A stretch of 64,000 nucleotides of DNA from an uncultured Bacillota bacterium (GTDB lineage: Bacteria > Bacillota > Clostridia > Christensenellales > Borkfalkiaceae), in assembly GCA_949287815.1 (NCBI GenBank), contig CASEHS010000005.1, forward strand, positions 1 through 64,000, written 5' to 3'. The notes beneath the pieces are model-generated. The model saw only the letters and a program-made list of their open reading frames with translations. It did no database searches and was not told the DNA's origin. Of this stretch, positions 1 through 8,366 are shown in pieces. Position 1 is the stretch's first letter. Every line of letters begins with the position of its first letter. The position numbers and the translations under genes are program-made.

Positions 1-45
1 TGCCAGGTCGTCATAGGCGCGGCTTGCGCGCTGCCGGTAATATGA
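1..45 (+). CDS. Possible 3' end of an upstream gene (partial)
   Basis: Reading from base 1 gives 14 open codons, mostly small and hydrophobic residues, then TGA at 43-45. It could be the tail of a gene that starts before the window. The stretch is too short to identify, and an open run of this length is expected by chance. Confidence 0.2.
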   Translation, partial: CQVVIGAACALPVI

Positions 46-70
46 GGGCTAACAGCCCGAAACTGAAAAA

Positions 71-89
71 CCACCGGCTATGCCGGTGG
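71..89 (-). terminator. Intrinsic terminator of the Nudix gene
   Basis: CCACCGGC and GCCGGTGG form an 8-bp GC-rich stem with a three-base loop. On the minus strand the stem is followed by five T, so it ends transcription coming from the Nudix gene. The plus-strand side has only an interrupted T tract. Confidence 0.75.
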
Positions 90-149
90 ATATTTATTAT
101 TTGGTTGAGGAAAGCTATTGCTTAAAATATCTATATAGCTTTCGGTTGG

Positions 150-644
150 TCAGATTTTGCCTTTCTTCAATTCAGCAATAGCAGCTTTTAATAAGAAGCC
201 GGCTGTCGAATCTTCGTTTACGGTAGAGATGGCTTCATCAAAAGTACACCATTTAACTTCGGAAATCTCGTCTGTATTAAGATTGATTTCTCCGTCGGAA
301 AGAACAACGATGAACCCGAGCATAAGAACATTTTTCGGTTCATGATACCTTGATGCAAAATATTTGTATTTGATTGCATTAAGTCCTGTTTCTTCTTTTG
401 CTTCGCGGACAATAGTTTTCTCAGCCGATTCGCCTTTTTTTACATAACCGGCGAGAAGAAGATATTCACCGCTGGTATGTTTTCCGAGTAAAATTTTATC
501 CTGCGATTTGTTGACCGCAACCATACTTACGGCAGTTTTGAAAGGCGGAAATTTGAATGCGCCGCAACTGTCGCAATAGGGGACGAGGCCTTCGTTTTCA
601 CAGAATTTAAGAACAAGTTTATTTCCGCAATCCTGACAGAACAT
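150..644 (-). CDS. Nudix hydrolase with N-terminal zinc ribbon
   Basis: 164 residues. Two CxxC pairs (C3/C6 and C24/C27) form a short zinc ribbon of the NADH-pyrophosphatase type. A full Nudix box follows: G66, E72, then R80-E81 and E84-E85 before G87, matching Gx5Ex7REUxEExGU. Nudix enzymes hydrolyse nucleoside diphosphates linked to another group, using divalent metal. The substrate cannot be read from the sequence; NAD(H)- or nucleotide-sugar-like compounds are reasonable. The start has a strong AGGAGG site, its own promoter and a downstream terminator, so it is a single-gene unit. Confidence 0.9.
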   Translation of the reverse strand: MFCQDCGNKLVLKFCENEGLVPYCDSCGAFKFPPFKTAVSMVAVNKSQDKILLGKHTSGEYLLLAGYVKKGESAEKTIVREAKEETGLNAIKYKYFASRYHEPKNVLMLGFIVVLSDGEINLNTDEISEVKWCTFDEAISTVNEDSTAGFLLKAAIAELKKGKI

Positions 645-674
645 ATTGAATCCCCTCCTTGTATTTTTTTATTT

Positions 675-703
675 AGAATACACTTTTTTTTGAAAAAAGT
701 CAA
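675..703 (-). promoter_or_regulatory. Sigma-A promoter of the Nudix gene
   Basis: On the minus strand TTGACT (plus 698-703) and TATTCT (plus 675-680) are separated by exactly 17 bases. The predicted transcript starts about 25 bases before the start codon. Confidence 0.7.
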
Positions 704-777
704 CACTTCCCGCAAAAAACACTTAATTTTATAAGATTATTACAATTTTTTAATAAATAGAAAAAATTTAAGGCGGA

Positions 778-806
778 TTGACAAAGCTGTTTTCGGGTGA
801 TATACT
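778..806 (+). promoter_or_regulatory. Sigma-A promoter of the 888 membrane protein gene
   Basis: TTGACA (778-783), 17-base spacer, TATACT (801-806): near-consensus. The predicted start is near 813, leaving a leader of about 75 bases with no strong Shine-Dalgarno site. Confidence 0.75.
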
Positions 807-887
807 GAAAATAAGTGAAAGTAAAATTTGTTGTGCAGGTTAAATGATTCTTGCGGTACAAGACGCTGAAAACAGAGTGAATGAAAA

Positions 888-1739
888 ATGTTGACGGAAA
901 GTATTAAAAATTTTGTAAAATATTTAAAATATATTTTTATTGTAATGGGTGTATGCTATTTTTTCCTGTTGATTGCTTTTGTTTTTTTTGTGCGTGGCGG
1001 AGTTTCCATTATTGCAAATCAAGGCCAAGAGACGTTTCAGGAAATTTTAGACTATATAGCTAGTCAACGAAATTCGGAACTAGCATTGCTGGTTCGCGGT
1101 GATTTCTGGACAGGGTTACTTAGCGATATATTAGATATTATTCGTGAAAACGGGGAAATTTCATTAGTTTCGATCGGATCGGTAGTTGCGGCTTCCGTTA
1201 CTCTTATTTTTATGGGGTTAAAATTATCGGAAGTTGTCGGCGGGTATTTTTTGCGTAAAGAAATTAGGGACAGTAACACAAAACGAGGGCTGTTCCGCAT
1301 CATTATAAGAATTATCATTGCAATCGTGTTTTCGGTATTATTGTCTGCATTTTTATTTATCTGGCCGATAGGCGGTGCAATTTTATTTGTTGTATATTTG
1401 ATTTCAGCGGCAATAGAGAATCTTTTTTCTGTTTGTTATATTTATTATACAAAGGAGGAGAGGAAAAGAATCCTCAGACCTTTAAATATAATTAAAGGAA
1501 TCGGGATCTCTTTGTTGTGTTATTTGATCATGATTGCTTTTTTTCTGTTGCTTTTTTATTTTCTGTCATCAATGGTTGCTTTGATTTTGATTTTACCTTT
1601 GTTTGGGTATGCTGATTTGGTAACAGAAGGAACTTACGTAACATATTTCAGAAAAAAATATATTTCAAATTATGGCGGTTTGGAACAAGCGGAGAAAAAT
1701 GAAAAGCCAAAAAGCGCAAAGAAAAACAAAAAAAGCTGA
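888..1739 (+). CDS. Unrecognised multi-pass membrane protein
   Basis: 283 residues that I do not recognise. Hydrophobic segments lie at about residues 15-37, 95-115, 138-160, 160-182 and 215-250, giving roughly five or six membrane passes. The tail is rich in lysine and glutamate, so it is probably cytoplasmic. The gene is a single-gene unit between its own promoter and the terminator at 1778. It is AT-rich and lacks a strong ribosome-binding site, unlike most neighbours. No motif suggests a transported substrate or an enzyme activity. Confidence 0.7.
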   Translation: MLTESIKNFVKYLKYIFIVMGVCYFFLLIAFVFFVRGGVSIIANQGQETFQEILDYIASQRNSELALLVRGDFWTGLLSDILDIIRENGEISLVSIGSVVAASVTLIFMGLKLSEVVGGYFLRKEIRDSNTKRGLFRIIIRIIIAIVFSVLLSAFLFIWPIGGAILFVVYLISAAIENLFSVCYIYYTKEERKRILRPLNIIKGIGISLLCYLIMIAFFLLLFYFLSSMVALILILPLFGYADLVTEGTYVTYFRKKYISNYGGLEQAEKNEKPKSAKKNKKS

Positions 1740-1777
1740 AATTATTTCAGAAATTCAGTAGACATGAAAATGTAAAA

Positions 1778-1816
1778 AACGGTCGGTAACTTATTGATGA
1801 AAGTATACCGATCGTT
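1778..1816 (+). terminator. Intrinsic terminator after the 888 gene
   Basis: AACGGTCGGTA (1778-1788) pairs with TACCGATCGTT (1806-1816) with one G-U pair. A T-rich run follows at 1821-1826. Confidence 0.75.
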
Positions 1817-1867
1817 TAATTTTTTGAAAGTTATTTTTAACATCAAGATGTTTAAGGATTAATGTAA

Positions 1868-2743
1868 TCAATGTTGTTTTAAGAATATTTTCAGAATCAG
1901 TTTTTTGGTAACTGATAATCGGAAGTTGTTTTTACGCAAAGATTTGACAAATCCGATCGGAGAGTTGTTTTCCGCCGCTACCCATAATGCCATATTAGAT
2001 TTTTTTAAATCGGTATCAAATTTTTCAAGCGCTGGTAAATTGTTTACAGACAAAAGAGCATACAAGCGTATAGCATTATCACACAGGTAACGAAAAGTCA
2101 GCCCGTATGTTTGTGGGGAAAGTCTGCTTTTGGTTTCGTTGAAGAAATTTATTGCAGAAAAATATATACTTGTATCACAATGAAAAAGTTCAGAAATAGT
2201 TTCTTTTCCGAAATCAGCGTTAAAGTAAGATACAGAATCAGCCAAGATAGGTGCGGCGAAGCAAAACAATAAGTAAGGGCAAAGTTTATCTTTGAAAGGG
2301 ATTCTGTGATAAAGATTTAAAGATAGTGCAACTCGCTTGCCTTTTGAGAATGAGTACAAAGTATTAAAATTCTCGTTTTGAGAAGATTGTTTTGTTGTCG
2401 GGTTAAAAATAATAAGATCGCTTTTTGAGTCGGTCAAAAATTGTAAAAGTTCTGAAAAAGAAATGTTGGTTTCATTTCCGAAAAGAAACATTACATATTT
2501 ACCCCGCACTTCTTCGGTAAGTTTAAATGGTTGGTAAAAGGCTGAGGTCTCTTTTTTGTCTGATTTTTCGTCAATTTGCTCCGAATGTTCGGACAGTACG
2601 GGAATGATCTGAATTTTGTCTTCATATGCAGGGTCAAGAGCAGTTTTTCCGTCAAAAAGTAAAATTGTTACATCCGGTTTTGAGACGGTAGAAGAGAAAG
2701 TGGGATTGGAAGTTTTATTTTTTTTCCTGAAAGAAAATTTCAT
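1868..2743 (-). CDS. Hypothetical protein, possibly a degenerate GT2-like fold
   Basis: 291 residues, not confidently recognised. Residues about 22-110 follow the order of an N-terminal family-2 glycosyltransferase domain: a basic start, a 'xxDVTILLF' strand, and a 'GKYVMFLF' strand where active GT2 enzymes place a DxD/DD motif. Here that position reads GNET, so the nucleotide-sugar/metal site is missing. The rest is helical and hydrophobic with no clear domain. It has a good promoter and an AAGGAG site 11 bases before ATG. The GT2 link is only a pattern impression; it may be an unrelated lineage-specific protein. Confidence 0.6.
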   Translation of the reverse strand: MKFSFRKKNKTSNPTFSSTVSKPDVTILLFDGKTALDPAYEDKIQIIPVLSEHSEQIDEKSDKKETSAFYQPFKLTEEVRGKYVMFLFGNETNISFSELLQFLTDSKSDLIIFNPTTKQSSQNENFNTLYSFSKGKRVALSLNLYHRIPFKDKLCPYLLFCFAAPILADSVSYFNADFGKETISELFHCDTSIYFSAINFFNETKSRLSPQTYGLTFRYLCDNAIRLYALLSVNNLPALEKFDTDLKKSNMALWVAAENNSPIGFVKSLRKNNFRLSVTKKLILKIFLKQH

Positions 2744-2765
2744 TACGATCGCTCCTTATTTTATT

Positions 2766-2794
2766 ATATTATCACGGATTCATGGAAAATTCAA
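2766..2794 (-). promoter_or_regulatory. Sigma-A promoter of the 2743 (minus) gene
   Basis: On the minus strand TTGAAT (plus 2789-2794), 17 bases, TAATAT (plus 2766-2771), just upstream of the ribosome-binding site. Confidence 0.6.
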
Positions 2795-2825
2795 GTCAAA
2801 AGGCAGAATAAATAGTATAACGAGG

Positions 2826-2854
2826 TTGCAATTTTCAGGGAAAAGTGATAGAAT
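2826..2854 (+). promoter_or_regulatory. Sigma-A promoter abutting the HAD gene start codon
   Basis: TTGCAA (2826-2831), 17 bases, TAGAAT (2849-2854). Normal spacing puts the transcription start at 2861-2862, and the ATG is 2862-2864, so the mRNA would have essentially no leader. Confidence 0.65.
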
Positions 2855-2861
2855 ATGGCAT

Positions 2862-3539
2862 ATGTTTAAATTTTGCGGATCTGAAATAAAAGGGGCAATT
2901 TTCGACCTTGACGGAACGCTGATCGACAGTATGGAGATCTGGCGTGAGATCGATGAAGATTTCTTTTCAGCCAGAGGGATGGAAGTTCCTGAAAATTACC
3001 AGGAAAACATTTCTCATTTAGGCTTTCGAGAGGTAGCTGCGTTTACGGTTCGGAATTATCTTCAAAACGAAAAAGAAGAAGACCTCATTGCAGAATGGGG
3101 AGAGATGTGTAGGGCAAAATATTCCGCAAGAGACAGTGCGAAATATTTTAAAAGCGGAGCTATTGATGTTTTAAAGCGGTTTTATGAAGAAGGCTTGAAA
3201 CTCAGTGTTGCTACAGCTTCATCACCTGATTTTTTTCTTCCGATATTAAGGTCGGGAGGGGTTGAAAATCTTTTTGATAATATTACTACCGTTGACGAAG
3301 TAAAAAAAGATAAAAGTCATCCGGATATTTTTCTCAGATGTGCAGAAAAAATGGAATTAAAGCCTAAGGAATGTATCGTTTTTGAGGATAATATTTTTGC
3401 GGTGCGGGCAGCGAAAGCCGCGGGAATGAAAACGGTTGCAATATTTGATAAAATTTCTGAAAAACAGGTCAATGAATTAAAAGAAATATCTGATTTATTT
3501 TTATATGACTTCCGAGACGGTGCTTTATGGAAGCAATAA
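2862..3539 (+). CDS. HAD-family phosphatase/phosphoglucomutase-like protein
   Basis: 225 residues from ATG 2862; the open frame continues upstream but the HAD domain starts here. Motif I is DLDGT with D15 and D17. A cap domain follows, then motif II (VATASS), a motif III lysine in the VKKDKSHPD stretch, and motif IV (FEDN). This is the beta-phosphoglucomutase-like subfamily (HAD-IA), which dephosphorylates or isomerises small sugar or nucleotide phosphates. Substrate unknown. No Shine-Dalgarno site precedes the ATG, fitting a leaderless message. The next in-frame ATG lies past motif I, so it cannot be the start. Confidence 0.88.
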   Translation: MFKFCGSEIKGAIFDLDGTLIDSMEIWREIDEDFFSARGMEVPENYQENISHLGFREVAAFTVRNYLQNEKEEDLIAEWGEMCRAKYSARDSAKYFKSGAIDVLKRFYEEGLKLSVATASSPDFFLPILRSGGVENLFDNITTVDEVKKDKSHPDIFLRCAEKMELKPKECIVFEDNIFAVRAAKAAGMKTVAIFDKISEKQVNELKEISDLFLYDFRDGALWKQ

Positions 3540-3603
3540 ATGTCTGAATTACTGTGTAGAGCAGTCTTATAAAAGCTAAAAAAGAAAGAGGAAATAAAAG
3601 CAT

Positions 3604-4587
3604 ATGTATCAATCCAAATTAACGTTGATGGAAACAGAAAAAGCGGTAAAGTTTTTGAAAACCACATTTGAGAAAGAACTTTCTGAAGCGCTCAATCTTA
3701 CAAGGATCAGTGCGCCCTTGTTTGTAACGAGAGAGAGCGGCCTTAATGATAATCTGAACGGAGTGGAGCGTCCCGTATCTTTTGATATGAAATCAACAGG
3801 GAAAATGGTGGAAGTGGTACACAGCCTGGCAAAATGGAAGCGTTTTGCATTAAAAAAATATAAATTTGAAAAATACAGCGGTTTATATACGGATATGAAT
3901 GCGATCCGCCGCGACGAAGACCCTGATAATTTACATTCCGTATATGTTGATCAGTGGGATTGGGAAGCGGTGATCGGCAGAGAAGACAGGACGATTGAAT
4001 TTCTCAAAAATACCGTACGCAAGATATATGGGGCGATTTTAAGAACACAGGATGCAGTATGCGAAAAATACCCGAAGCTTGAAAAATACCTGAAAGACGA
4101 AATTTCGTTTGTAACTACGCAGGAGTTGGAGGATTTATATCCTGATTTAAGTTCAAAAGACCGTGAAAGACTTTATGTAAAAGAGCACGGATCAGCTTTC
4201 ATTATGCAGATCGGCGGAAAACTTCGTTCAGGTAAAAAGCACGACGGACGTGCCCCCGATTATGATGATTGGAATTTAAACGGGGATATAGTATTCTATT
4301 ATCCTGTTCTTGATTGCGCATTTGAAGTATCTTCCATGGGTATCCGTGTGGATGAGGAGAGCCTTGTGCGTCAATTAAAGGAAGAAAATTGTACAGAGCG
4401 TTTGCAGCAGCCTTTCCATAAGGCATTGGCGGCGGGTGAAATGCCTTTAACGATGGGCGGCGGTATCGGTCAGTCAAGACTTTCCATGTTTTTGCTAAAT
4501 AAAATGCACATCGGCGAAGTTCAGGTTTCCCTTTGGGATGAAAAGACAGAAAAATATTGCGAAGAAAACAATATTGAATTAATGTAA
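3604..4587 (+). CDS. asnA: Aspartate-ammonia ligase
   Basis: 327 residues, the usual length for AsnA. The ammonia-dependent, AMP-forming enzyme makes asparagine from aspartate, ATP and ammonia, and belongs to the class-II tRNA-synthetase fold. The family pattern is present throughout: the N-terminal ETEKAVKFLK helix, 'RISAPLFV', 'AIRRDE', 'HSVYVDQWDWE', and the C-terminal class-II motif 3-like 'GGGIGQSRLSMFLL'. An AGAGG site lies 12 bases before ATG. It sits 64 bases after the HAD gene and may be cotranscribed. Cytosolic. Confidence 0.96.
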   Translation: MYQSKLTLMETEKAVKFLKTTFEKELSEALNLTRISAPLFVTRESGLNDNLNGVERPVSFDMKSTGKMVEVVHSLAKWKRFALKKYKFEKYSGLYTDMNAIRRDEDPDNLHSVYVDQWDWEAVIGREDRTIEFLKNTVRKIYGAILRTQDAVCEKYPKLEKYLKDEISFVTTQELEDLYPDLSSKDRERLYVKEHGSAFIMQIGGKLRSGKKHDGRAPDYDDWNLNGDIVFYYPVLDCAFEVSSMGIRVDEESLVRQLKEENCTERLQQPFHKALAAGEMPLTMGGGIGQSRLSMFLLNKMHIGEVQVSLWDEKTEKYCEENNIELM

Positions 4588-4631
4588 TTTAAAAATCGAT
4601 TTCATTGAATTTAAAGCAGGGGGGGATATCG

Positions 4632-5354
4632 ATGGATACGGTGAAAATTACAGATAAAAAACATACCAAAATGGTTGCGCATCGCGGAGTGAGCGGGATA
4701 GAGAGGGAAAACACTTTACCTTCGTTTATAGCTGCGGGGAATCGGAGCTATTTCGGTATAGAATGCGATGTACATATCACGAAAGATAAGAAGCATATCG
4801 TGTATCATGATGACAGCACAAAAAGACTGTGCGATAAAGATATTGTCCTGGAAGAGAGTGATTTTGCGACGATCCGTGCACTCAAAGTGAAAGGGAGCGG
4901 AAGCGAAAAATTCAGTGAAACGCTTGTTTTGCCTACTCTCAAAGAGTATCTTGAAGTGACGGCAAGATATGATAAGGTTGCGGTGATAGAGTTAAAGCGT
5001 CCTATGGAAAAGGATGATGTCAAAGCAATAATCGAGGATTGCTGTGAGGTTTACGATTTAAATAGAATAATTTTTATTTCATTTGACTATGATAATCTTG
5101 TTTATGTCCGCGAGTTTTTGCCAGATCAAAAAGTGCAGTATCTTTGCTGGGAGTATACAGACGATCTTATAGATAAGCTTTTAAAGTATTCGATGGGATT
5201 GGATATCTGTTACGGAGCACTCACGAAGGAACGGGTGGAGGAATTACACAGGAATGGAATTGAAATAAACTGTTATACCTGTGATGACCCGACTGACGCG
5301 CAGAAGCTTATTGAATGGGGAGTGGACATGATCACGAGCAATATTCTTGAATAA
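4632..5354 (+). CDS. Glycerophosphodiester phosphodiesterase family protein
   Basis: 240 residues from ATG 4632, chosen because it follows a run of G (GGGGGG, 4620-4625); the frame is open further upstream. The GDPD signature is complete: 'AHRG' near residue 18, 'EN' (metal ligand) a little later, 'ECDVH' and 'HDD' with the catalytic histidines and acidic metal ligands. There is no signal peptide, so it acts inside the cell. It should cleave glycerophosphodiesters to glycerol-3-phosphate and an alcohol in phospholipid turnover. It follows asnA by 44 bases. Confidence 0.92.
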   Translation: MDTVKITDKKHTKMVAHRGVSGIERENTLPSFIAAGNRSYFGIECDVHITKDKKHIVYHDDSTKRLCDKDIVLEESDFATIRALKVKGSGSEKFSETLVLPTLKEYLEVTARYDKVAVIELKRPMEKDDVKAIIEDCCEVYDLNRIIFISFDYDNLVYVREFLPDQKVQYLCWEYTDDLIDKLLKYSMGLDICYGALTKERVEELHRNGIEINCYTCDDPTDAQKLIEWGVDMITSNILE

Positions 5355-5456
5355 TATTGATCGTCCCAAAACGGAATTTGCGCGAAAGGCAAATATATTT
5401 TGATGTAAGCGATACGCGAGGGATAAAGGCTTGGGCTTAGACGGTAAGGAGGGAAA

Positions 5457-6587
5457 ATGGCAAATTTTTTAGAAGAGATGGAGTCGCGTATTTTTGAGGC
5501 GCAGTACGCAAGGCTTTGCCAGGTGACAGGCAAAATGCCCGATAAGCAATTCATATCTGAAATGTTTCAAAGGGTTAAGGTTCAATACGCCGAAGAATTG
5601 CGCAAACGAAAAATTGTATTTCGTCAGCTGAGTGGCGCAAGGCTGGATGAAATTGTCAGTTACGTATTTTATTACCATACTTTTCATACTTCTCATCTGC
5701 CGCCCGATCTGATCCGTAAACTGGAAAACGAAGAAGGATACAGGAATTATCTTGTACGCGATGTGGCGGTTTATATCGTCATAAACGAGCATTTGAATGT
5801 CGAAAAATTGTCAAATACATCTGTATACTCTCCTGAAATTGCAGCTTATAATATGGCTTGCAGTTTTTCGCTCTATGTGTTAGGCTCTTTGCGCGGGGCG
5901 GACAGGCGTATGAACGGCATCAATAACCTTTTCAAAAAGGCGATGCTTACGATCAAAAGTGTAGTAAACTTGCTCGCTGCGGGTAACAGTTGTGATGCTG
6001 TGATTTTATGGCGGCACCTTCACGAACTGGAATGTGTTTTGATCGTTTTAAATAATATGGGCGACGATCTGTTTTTCAGTTATGTCCGCCACATGGAGTA
6101 TTTTGATCTTGAAAACAGTCCTAACGCAGAAGCTTTACAAGCTCGGCTTTCAGAAGAGTGTAAAACTTATGGGGTCAAAGAACGAAATGCTTTTATCAAT
6201 TACGGTTGGTTATTGTATGTGGAAGGGTTTCGCGAGGGATTGGGCAAAGAGTATCGCTTGAATTTCAAGGAAGGTCTGCAAAAGATCTCAGGGCAAAGCG
6301 GCAGGCATGCGGCATATGCAAGTGCCAGTAAGGTCCTGCATCCCTCGGCATGGGTCGTTGCGATCCGTGATGATAAATTTTATAGGTTTACAATTTTTGA
6401 ATTGTTTCGTTCCGTTGTCAATATTGTAGAGCAGATTAAAAAATATCTTGATAAATATTCACAGTTTTCTGTGAATCCGTCGGAGTGTGCTAATTACGCA
6501 AAAACAATAGACGGATATCTGAATATGATCGCACGAAACAATAAGATCATTGCGGCAAAATATCCCGTTCAGAAAAAAGGCGACTGA
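5457..6587 (+). CDS. Hypothetical protein, DUF5677-like
   Basis: 376 residues, predicted all-helical and soluble. The centre has an arginine-containing helix ('ILWRHLHELE', about residue 185-195), and about 100 residues later 'ASKVLHPS' (about residue 285-295). That Arg/Glu helix followed by a Ser...His-Pro motif resembles DUF5677 proteins, whose function is unknown and which some relate to HEPN-type helical folds. The assignment rests on motif memory only. It has a strong AAGGAGG site 5 bases before ATG. Its A+T-rich downstream gap holds the uracil operon promoter. Confidence 0.65.
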   Translation: MANFLEEMESRIFEAQYARLCQVTGKMPDKQFISEMFQRVKVQYAEELRKRKIVFRQLSGARLDEIVSYVFYYHTFHTSHLPPDLIRKLENEEGYRNYLVRDVAVYIVINEHLNVEKLSNTSVYSPEIAAYNMACSFSLYVLGSLRGADRRMNGINNLFKKAMLTIKSVVNLLAAGNSCDAVILWRHLHELECVLIVLNNMGDDLFFSYVRHMEYFDLENSPNAEALQARLSEECKTYGVKERNAFINYGWLLYVEGFREGLGKEYRLNFKEGLQKISGQSGRHAAYASASKVLHPSAWVVAIRDDKFYRFTIFELFRSVVNIVEQIKKYLDKYSQFSVNPSECANYAKTIDGYLNMIARNNKIIAAKYPVQKKGD

Positions 6588-6643
6588 AAATCAAACAGGA
6601 AAGTTTTGAATAAATTTTTTAAAAAGCTTTTTTATCCCTTGAT

Positions 6644-6676
6644 TTGCTTTACTTTTTGTTCGTGCTATGATAGAAT
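6644..6676 (+). promoter_or_regulatory. Promoter of the uracil operon leader
   Basis: TTGCTT (6644-6649), 16 bases, TATGAT (6666-6671). An overlapping TAGAAT (6671-6676) could act instead, with TTTACT 17 bases upstream. Transcription would start near 6678-6683 and cover the leader ORF. Confidence 0.55.
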
Positions 6677-6706
6677 GATAAAAATCATAAGAGAGGATTG
6701 CGAAAA

Positions 6707-6796
6707 ATGCTGAACGTTTTAGAAAACGTACTGTCTTTGAATGCGACGATGTGCCGCAGGTCTTTCTCTTTTTTATATTTTTCGAAAAATAAGTGA
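6707..6796 (+). CDS. Leader peptide of the uracil permease-upp operon
   Basis: A 29-residue ORF with a GAGAGG ribosome-binding site 10 bases before ATG. Its last third is encoded by a pyrimidine-rich tract (6761-6782, almost all T and C), and its TGA (6794-6796) touches the first stem base of the terminator at 6795. A ribosome reaching the stop would cover the 5' arm of that hairpin. A small inverted repeat (6714-6729) inside the ORF could pause polymerase. This matches the logic of the E. coli pyrBI attenuator. The product itself is probably unimportant. Arrangement is seen; mechanism is inferred. Confidence 0.55.
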   Translation: MLNVLENVLSLNATMCRRSFSFLYFSKNK

Positions 6797-6822
6797 AATC
6801 CGTTTACGGGTTTCCTTTTTTT
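6795..6822 (+). terminator. Attenuator terminator in the uracil operon leader
   Basis: GAAATCCG (6795-6802) pairs with CGGGTTTC (6807-6814), one G-U pair, loop of four, followed by seven T (6816-6822). It lies between the promoter and the permease gene, so it must be read through for expression. Confidence 0.75.
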
Positions 6823-6874
6823 ATGTATGGGGAAGATTATCCCCGAGAAAAAAATATTATTCGGAGGTTTACCA

Positions 6875-8362
6875 ATGACAACCGTCAAAAAACCCCGCAG
6901 GCTGTTCGGCTATTCGGGAAAAGACGTGGTGCTCAGCTTGCAGCATATGTTTGCAATGCTGGGTGCAACCATTACCGTGCCTATTGTTGCAGGCATGAGT
7001 ATTCCGCTCGCGCTTATTTCCGCGGGTGTGGGAACAATTATTTTTTACTTCTGCACAAAACGCAGCGTGCCTGTGTTTTTGGGCTCGTCTTTTGCATTTT
7101 TGCCGCCTTTGGCCGCACTGATCGGGGGATATGAAGGACCGTTGTCCTATGATTCCAGAGCGCTTGCCGTTATGCTTGCTTTGGTTTGCGCGGGACTTGT
7201 ATATGTGGTTCTCTCTGTTATTATCAAATTTGTTGGTGTGCAGAGGATCAAAAAGCTGTTCCCGCCTATCGTGGTCGGTCCTGTAATTATTGTTATCGGT
7301 ATGAATCTTGCGGGGTCCGCATTCAAAAGTAATATTTTTGAATCTACCGCGGCTCCTTGGCAGGCTTGGAGTGCTGTTATCGTAACTGCGTTGACGATTG
7401 TGCTTGTTAATGCGCTTGCGAAACCGAAGTCTTTCTTAAAAGTTGTGCCTATTCTGCTTGGCTTTGTGGTTGGTTATGCGTATGCAGCGATCCTCAGCGT
7501 ATGCCCGACTCCGAAAGGATATGCTCCTCTGATTGACTTTAAGAATATTTTCTCGGGAAGTATTGTTGTGTTCCAGGATGCAAAAGAAGTATGGGGATTC
7601 TGGGGCGCATGGGGCGAACTGGATCCTGCTTTTGTAGGAACGGCTATGCTTGCGATTGTTCCTTTGGCGATCGTAACCTTTATGGAACATCTCGGGGATA
7701 TTTCCGCAAACTCTGTCGTCTGCGGTAAAGATTTTATGGTAAATCCCGGACTTCACCGTACTGTTTTGGGCGACGGTCTTGCGACTATGGCGAGTGCTTT
7801 GCTCGGCGGACCTGCGAACACGACTTACGGTGAAAACACTGCGGTTTTGGCAATCACAAAGAATTACAACCCTCGTAATTTGTTCCTTGCGGCTTGCTTT
7901 GCGGTTGTACTCGGTATGTTGGTACCCTTCGGCGAAATTCTGGAATCCATTCCCGGCGCGGTTGTCGGCGGTGCGAGCCTTATTCTTTACGGTATGATCG
8001 CGGCGAACGGTCTTCGCGCTTTGGTAGACGGAAGAGTTGATTTTTCTGATGCGAAGAATATGATCGTAGTATCTATTACCATGGCTGTCGGTCTTGGTCT
8101 GAATATGGCGAGTATGGCAGGTTATTCTATCGCGGTCGGTGACGTGACTATTTCCGCTCTTGCTATCGCTACTGTGCTTGCGATCGTATTGAATCTCGTA
8201 ATTCCCAATACAAAAGAAGTGACACCTGAAAAAGAAAAAGCACTTGAAGATGCGCCTATTTCTCTGGTCTCTCATGAAGCAGATATAGAGGAAGCGGTCG
8301 AGGAAGAAAAGTCCGAGGAAAAAACGGAAGTAACAGAAAATCAGCAAACTAAGGAGGAATAA
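6875..8362 (+). CDS. uraA: Uracil/xanthine permease (NCS2 family)
   Basis: 495 residues from ATG 6875, preceded by CGGAGG (6862-6867); an earlier in-frame ATG at 6827 lacks a ribosome-binding site. An NCS2 transporter with about 14 hydrophobic segments. The conserved 'HLGDISA' and 'NTTYGENTAVLAITKNY' stretches hold the acidic residues that bind nucleobase and proton in UraA. It imports uracil (or xanthine) by proton symport across the cell membrane. The last ~45 residues form an unusual glutamate-rich hydrophilic tail. upp starts four bases after its stop, which supports uracil as substrate. Confidence 0.92.
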   Translation: MTTVKKPRRLFGYSGKDVVLSLQHMFAMLGATITVPIVAGMSIPLALISAGVGTIIFYFCTKRSVPVFLGSSFAFLPPLAALIGGYEGPLSYDSRALAVMLALVCAGLVYVVLSVIIKFVGVQRIKKLFPPIVVGPVIIVIGMNLAGSAFKSNIFESTAAPWQAWSAVIVTALTIVLVNALAKPKSFLKVVPILLGFVVGYAYAAILSVCPTPKGYAPLIDFKNIFSGSIVVFQDAKEVWGFWGAWGELDPAFVGTAMLAIVPLAIVTFMEHLGDISANSVVCGKDFMVNPGLHRTVLGDGLATMASALLGGPANTTYGENTAVLAITKNYNPRNLFLAACFAVVLGMLVPFGEILESIPGAVVGGASLILYGMIAANGLRALVDGRVDFSDAKNMIVVSITMAVGLGLNMASMAGYSIAVGDVTISALAIATVLAIVLNLVIPNTKEVTPEKEKALEDAPISLVSHEADIEEAVEEEKSEEKTEVTENQQTKEE

Positions 8363-8366
8363 CGGT

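Noticed and set aside
6681..6700. Possible PyrR binding loop in the uracil operon leader (AATCATAAGAGAGGATT)
   Set aside because: It shares GAGAGG with PyrR loops but lacks the conserved TCC at its 5' side; the same GAGAGG works better as the leader peptide's ribosome-binding site.
7436..8347. A 303-codon open frame opposite the uracil permease gene
   Set aside because: Composition is rich in Arg and His and mirrors the membrane protein codons; no start signals.
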